This document shows, one piece after another, positions 62,301 to 64,000 of a stretch of 64,000 nt of DNA (positions within the stretch are counted from its first letter, which is position 1; the number at the start of each line of letters is the position of its first letter). Origin of the DNA: Siniperca chuatsi. Its lineage: Eukaryota; Chordata; Actinopteri; Centrarchiformes; Sinipercidae. The stretch spans positions 14,956,233 to 15,020,232 of the forward strand of contig NC_058052.1 in NCBI RefSeq assembly GCF_020085105.1, written 5' to 3'. The notes below the pieces were generated by a model. It was not told where the DNA came from. It searched no databases and saw nothing but the letters and a program-made list of their open reading frames with translations. The position numbers and the translations under genes are program-made.

Positions 62301-63234
62301 TCCTGGCGCCGCCTGACCTGGAGAGGATCTTTTGCCTGACTGGAGGGGTACATACTGTACACTGTAGACAGTGTAGAGCTGAGCAGCAATTTGAATGTTG
62401 ATACACATCTGATTTGCTTGACAAAATCAACTGTTCACTGGATGAGGAAGTAATCCGCGTCATCTGCAGTCTTCTGTTGTTTGCTATCCGCTCAGGGACA
62501 GACCTGTTGTATAAGCAGTTAATGGTTACAGACAGCTTTACCAACACCCATGAGCCAGAATCAAAGTTCACATCAACTGTGTAAAGTGACACTAGCTCAC
62601 TGAATGATATCCGCTTCAGTTTAGTGCGTAGGACTTTATGAGGCAGTCATTAAACAAATGGCAGGCTACTTTTCTCATAATAACATAATTCTATCAAGAA
62701 ACAAAAAGAAAAGTAAACATTTTGGTCTCATCTTTACAGAATATCTTCCATGGATCAATGTCACTGGACCAGCTCTACCTAGCACGACCTTTGCCCTCTC
62801 TCTCAGACTACCGTTCACCAATTAAAGGGCTGTATATGTGTGGCAGCGGCTGTCATCCAGGTTTGCTTTTAATGCTGAACCCTCAGCTGAATATTGAATA
62901 GCAAATGTGGCTGTTTGTTGTGTATTGTGTAGTGTAATATAAGTACAATAATTTAATCATTTTCAAGTTATGCTCTCTGGTGATAGAAGAGCACAGTTAA
63001 CAAACCTTTGGACCTTTGGATGAAAGCTTATCCTTGCTGCTGATGATAAAGAAATGAAATCACGTGGTGATGTCAGGTGGCTGAGTAAACTGTTTCTTAT
63101 TTCCATACACAGAACGAGACTGACTCATTCTTGTCCATTTTATATGTTTAATGTTTTTTTTAGGTGGTGGTGTGATGGGTTCTCCCGGCTGGAACGCAGC
63201 ACTCACTGTCATGGCTGACCTGAAACGTCACTGA
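56344..63234 (+). CDS. pyroxd2: Pyridine nucleotide-disulfide oxidoreductase domain-containing protein 2 (PYROXD2)
   Basis: Sixteen exons: 56344-56467, 56897-56916, 57012-57105, 57559-57632, 57732-57887, 58034-58187, 58315-58376, 58461-58558, 58664-58805, 58922-59056, 59137-59209, 60218-60371, 61717-61868, 62241-62347, 62740-62860 and 63164-63234 (TGA stop). All phases agree; 578 residues (human 581). A flavoprotein amine-oxidase/phytoene-desaturase-like fold: an Arg-rich N-terminus (possible mitochondrial signal), the FAD-binding Rossmann motif LVIGGGHNGLVAAAYLQ (residues 37-53) and [15 protein letters not shown]. Further family blocks are [48 protein letters not shown] and [19 protein letters not shown]. 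The C-terminal FAD-contact region is [17 protein letters not shown]. The substrate is not established for the family; the human protein is reported as mitochondrial. Exon 2 is only 20 bases. The 57012-57105 exon has a weak donor (CCTG|gttggt). Confidence 0.97.
57158..57429. mobile_element. Short inverted-repeat MITE in pyroxd2 intron 3
   Basis: Starts TAAAGGGTCGGTTCACCCAA and ends TTGGGTAAACCAACCCTTTA, giving inverted termini of about 22 bases with a few mismatches. The terminal word (AAGGGTCGGTTCACCCAAAT) is familiar from teleost MITEs. About 270 bp, no ORF of its own. Confidence 0.7.
59210..60217 (+). other. pyroxd2 intron 11, with an unexplained open frame
   Basis: The largest pyroxd2 intron apart from intron 12. 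An open frame of 118 codons (59232-59588) lies just inside it on the sense strand, followed by a second one of 70 codons (59570-59782). I recognise no domain or repeat family in either translation. Neither is part of the pyroxd2 model, whose exons splice across in frame. Confidence 0.5.
60661..61459. mobile_element. Non-autonomous hAT-like element in pyroxd2 intron 12 (outer element of a nest)
   Basis: The left end reads CACTGGTGGAGGAAGTATTC. The right end is GTACTTAGTTACATTCCAGCTG, which on the other strand begins CAGCTGGAATGTAAC. The interior is rich in ACAAGTAAAAGTCCTGCATT and TACTTAAGTACAGTACTTGA, typical of a teleost repeat I recognise. Flanks are CTCATCAC (60653-60660) and CTTATCAC (61460-61467), 7 of 8 identical, fitting an 8-bp target duplication. 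A family A element has inserted into it. Confidence 0.75.
60898..61198 (+). mobile_element. Family A element nested within the hAT-like element
   Basis: Begins TAGGACTATAACTAATTATT and ends TAATCTTTTCAGCTGTA, with CAGAAAATAGTGAGAAATG and AAAAATGACTCAAACATTATC inside. It is the same family as 12217-12527 but more diverged at its termini (TAGGACTA instead of TAGGGCTG). On both sides it is flanked by sequence of the outer element. Confidence 0.65.
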
Positions 63235-64000
63235 AACAACTGACAGCAATCAGTGTGTGGTCTGCTCATCAATGTTCAACTTCTCTTTTGTCTGATTTGT
63301 GTGAATATGACTCATTTGATTCACACATTTAACCACTCACTCCAACTATCTATCTGATCAGCTGTCTTTCAACCATATTATGTTGTGCATCCTGTTTGTA
63401 AGGGTTGATTTAATAATATAACTGACTCTTTTTATAGACGTCAGAAGTCCACCACTGGAAAAAACTGGATATCACTCCTGATATTAAACACTTGCAATAC
63501 TGCCACACAACCACATCCTGTTGTGAAAGCACTTGTGAAGTCATCGAACTGAGCCAGCAGAAAATACCAACAAATTAATGTTGAAGACAAATGCATTTTA
63601 GAATAACTGATACTTAATGGAATTAACTAAAACCATTGGTGTAATGATGCACAATGGGACTTTTTACAGCTTTGTATGAATAGATTAAAATGAATTCAAG
63701 CAAATGTGTTTAATTGTTTTCTAACTATGCATAACGATTATTGGAGTGTTTTATGTTGTGCGGGACTGATGTGACATTTTAGGATATCAGGTTAGAAATC
63801 TGATAGGTCTTTTTCACAGCATATATTTTAACGTGTCATGGTACGAAAACACAGGTGTTACTAATAACATTAACGATGGCTCTGTTCTATTCAAGTGTCC
63901 CAGTAAGTATCAGGACCCTGAAACCGAAGCAGCTAAATGGAATCCAGCCATCATTAATTTTATTATTTACACCTGTGATTTTTCCTACTGTGTCATGTCA
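63235..64000. other. pyroxd2 3' flank to the window edge
   Basis: Contains the pyroxd2 3' untranslated region (possible ATTAAA signal at 63483-63488) and, at the very edge, a family C MITE. No other gene is visible. Confidence 0.5.
63833..63998. mobile_element. Short inverted-repeat MITE (family C), copy 2
   Basis: Begins GTGTCATGGTACGAAAACAC, AGGTGTTACTAATAACATTAACGATGGCT and ends ACACCTGTGATTTTTCCTAC, TGTGTCATG. The termini are inverted repeats, and the sequence matches the 43447-43618 copy along most of its length (TCAAGTGTCCCAG, TATCAGGACCCTG). It runs essentially to the window edge, so its right flank is not visible. Confidence 0.75.

Overview
This window is nuclear DNA from a bony fish, most likely a percomorph teleost. 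The genes have many short exons with GT-AG introns and encode vertebrate proteins. Dinucleotide microsatellites are frequent, and the short inverted-repeat transposons are types familiar from teleost genomes. The species cannot be named from sequence alone. Nothing in the window is bacterial, viral or CRISPR-like.

Layout from left to right: (1) the 3' end of cnnm1 (+, 1-4903, six exons; the 5' part lies outside the window); (2) got1, cytosolic aspartate aminotransferase (-, 8667-13938, nine exons, complete); (3) a 10 kb gene-poor stretch holding repeats; (4) nkx2.3 (+, 23889-26072, two exons); (5) nkx3.3 (+, 29744-31355, two exons); (6) a 17 kb gene desert with an intact non-autonomous hAT-like transposon, a small inverted-repeat element and a Penelope-type remnant; (7) slc25a28, mitoferrin-2 (-, 48125-53234, four exons, complete); (8) pyroxd2 (+, 56344-63234, sixteen exons, complete); (9) a partial intergenic stretch ending in another inverted-repeat element. 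I rebuilt the exon structures by hand. In each model the reading frame is continuous across every junction and every intron has GT...AG ends.

The order cnnm1-got1-nkx2.3-slc25a28 matches human 10q24. Two things differ from human: an NK3-class homeobox gene (nkx3.3) sits between nkx2.3 and slc25a28, where mammals have none, and pyroxd2 directly follows slc25a28. The triplet nkx2.3-nkx3.3-slc25a28 mirrors human 8p21 (NKX2-6, NKX3-1, SLC25A37). It therefore looks like the unreduced form of an ancient duplicated block, built on the tinman/bagpipe homeobox pair known from the insect NK cluster. This is the most interesting biology in the window. The metabolic genes (got1, slc25a28, pyroxd2) and cnnm1 are bystanders of the homeobox pair as far as can be seen; the large non-coding flanks of the pair are the natural place for its enhancers, but none can be proven from one sequence.
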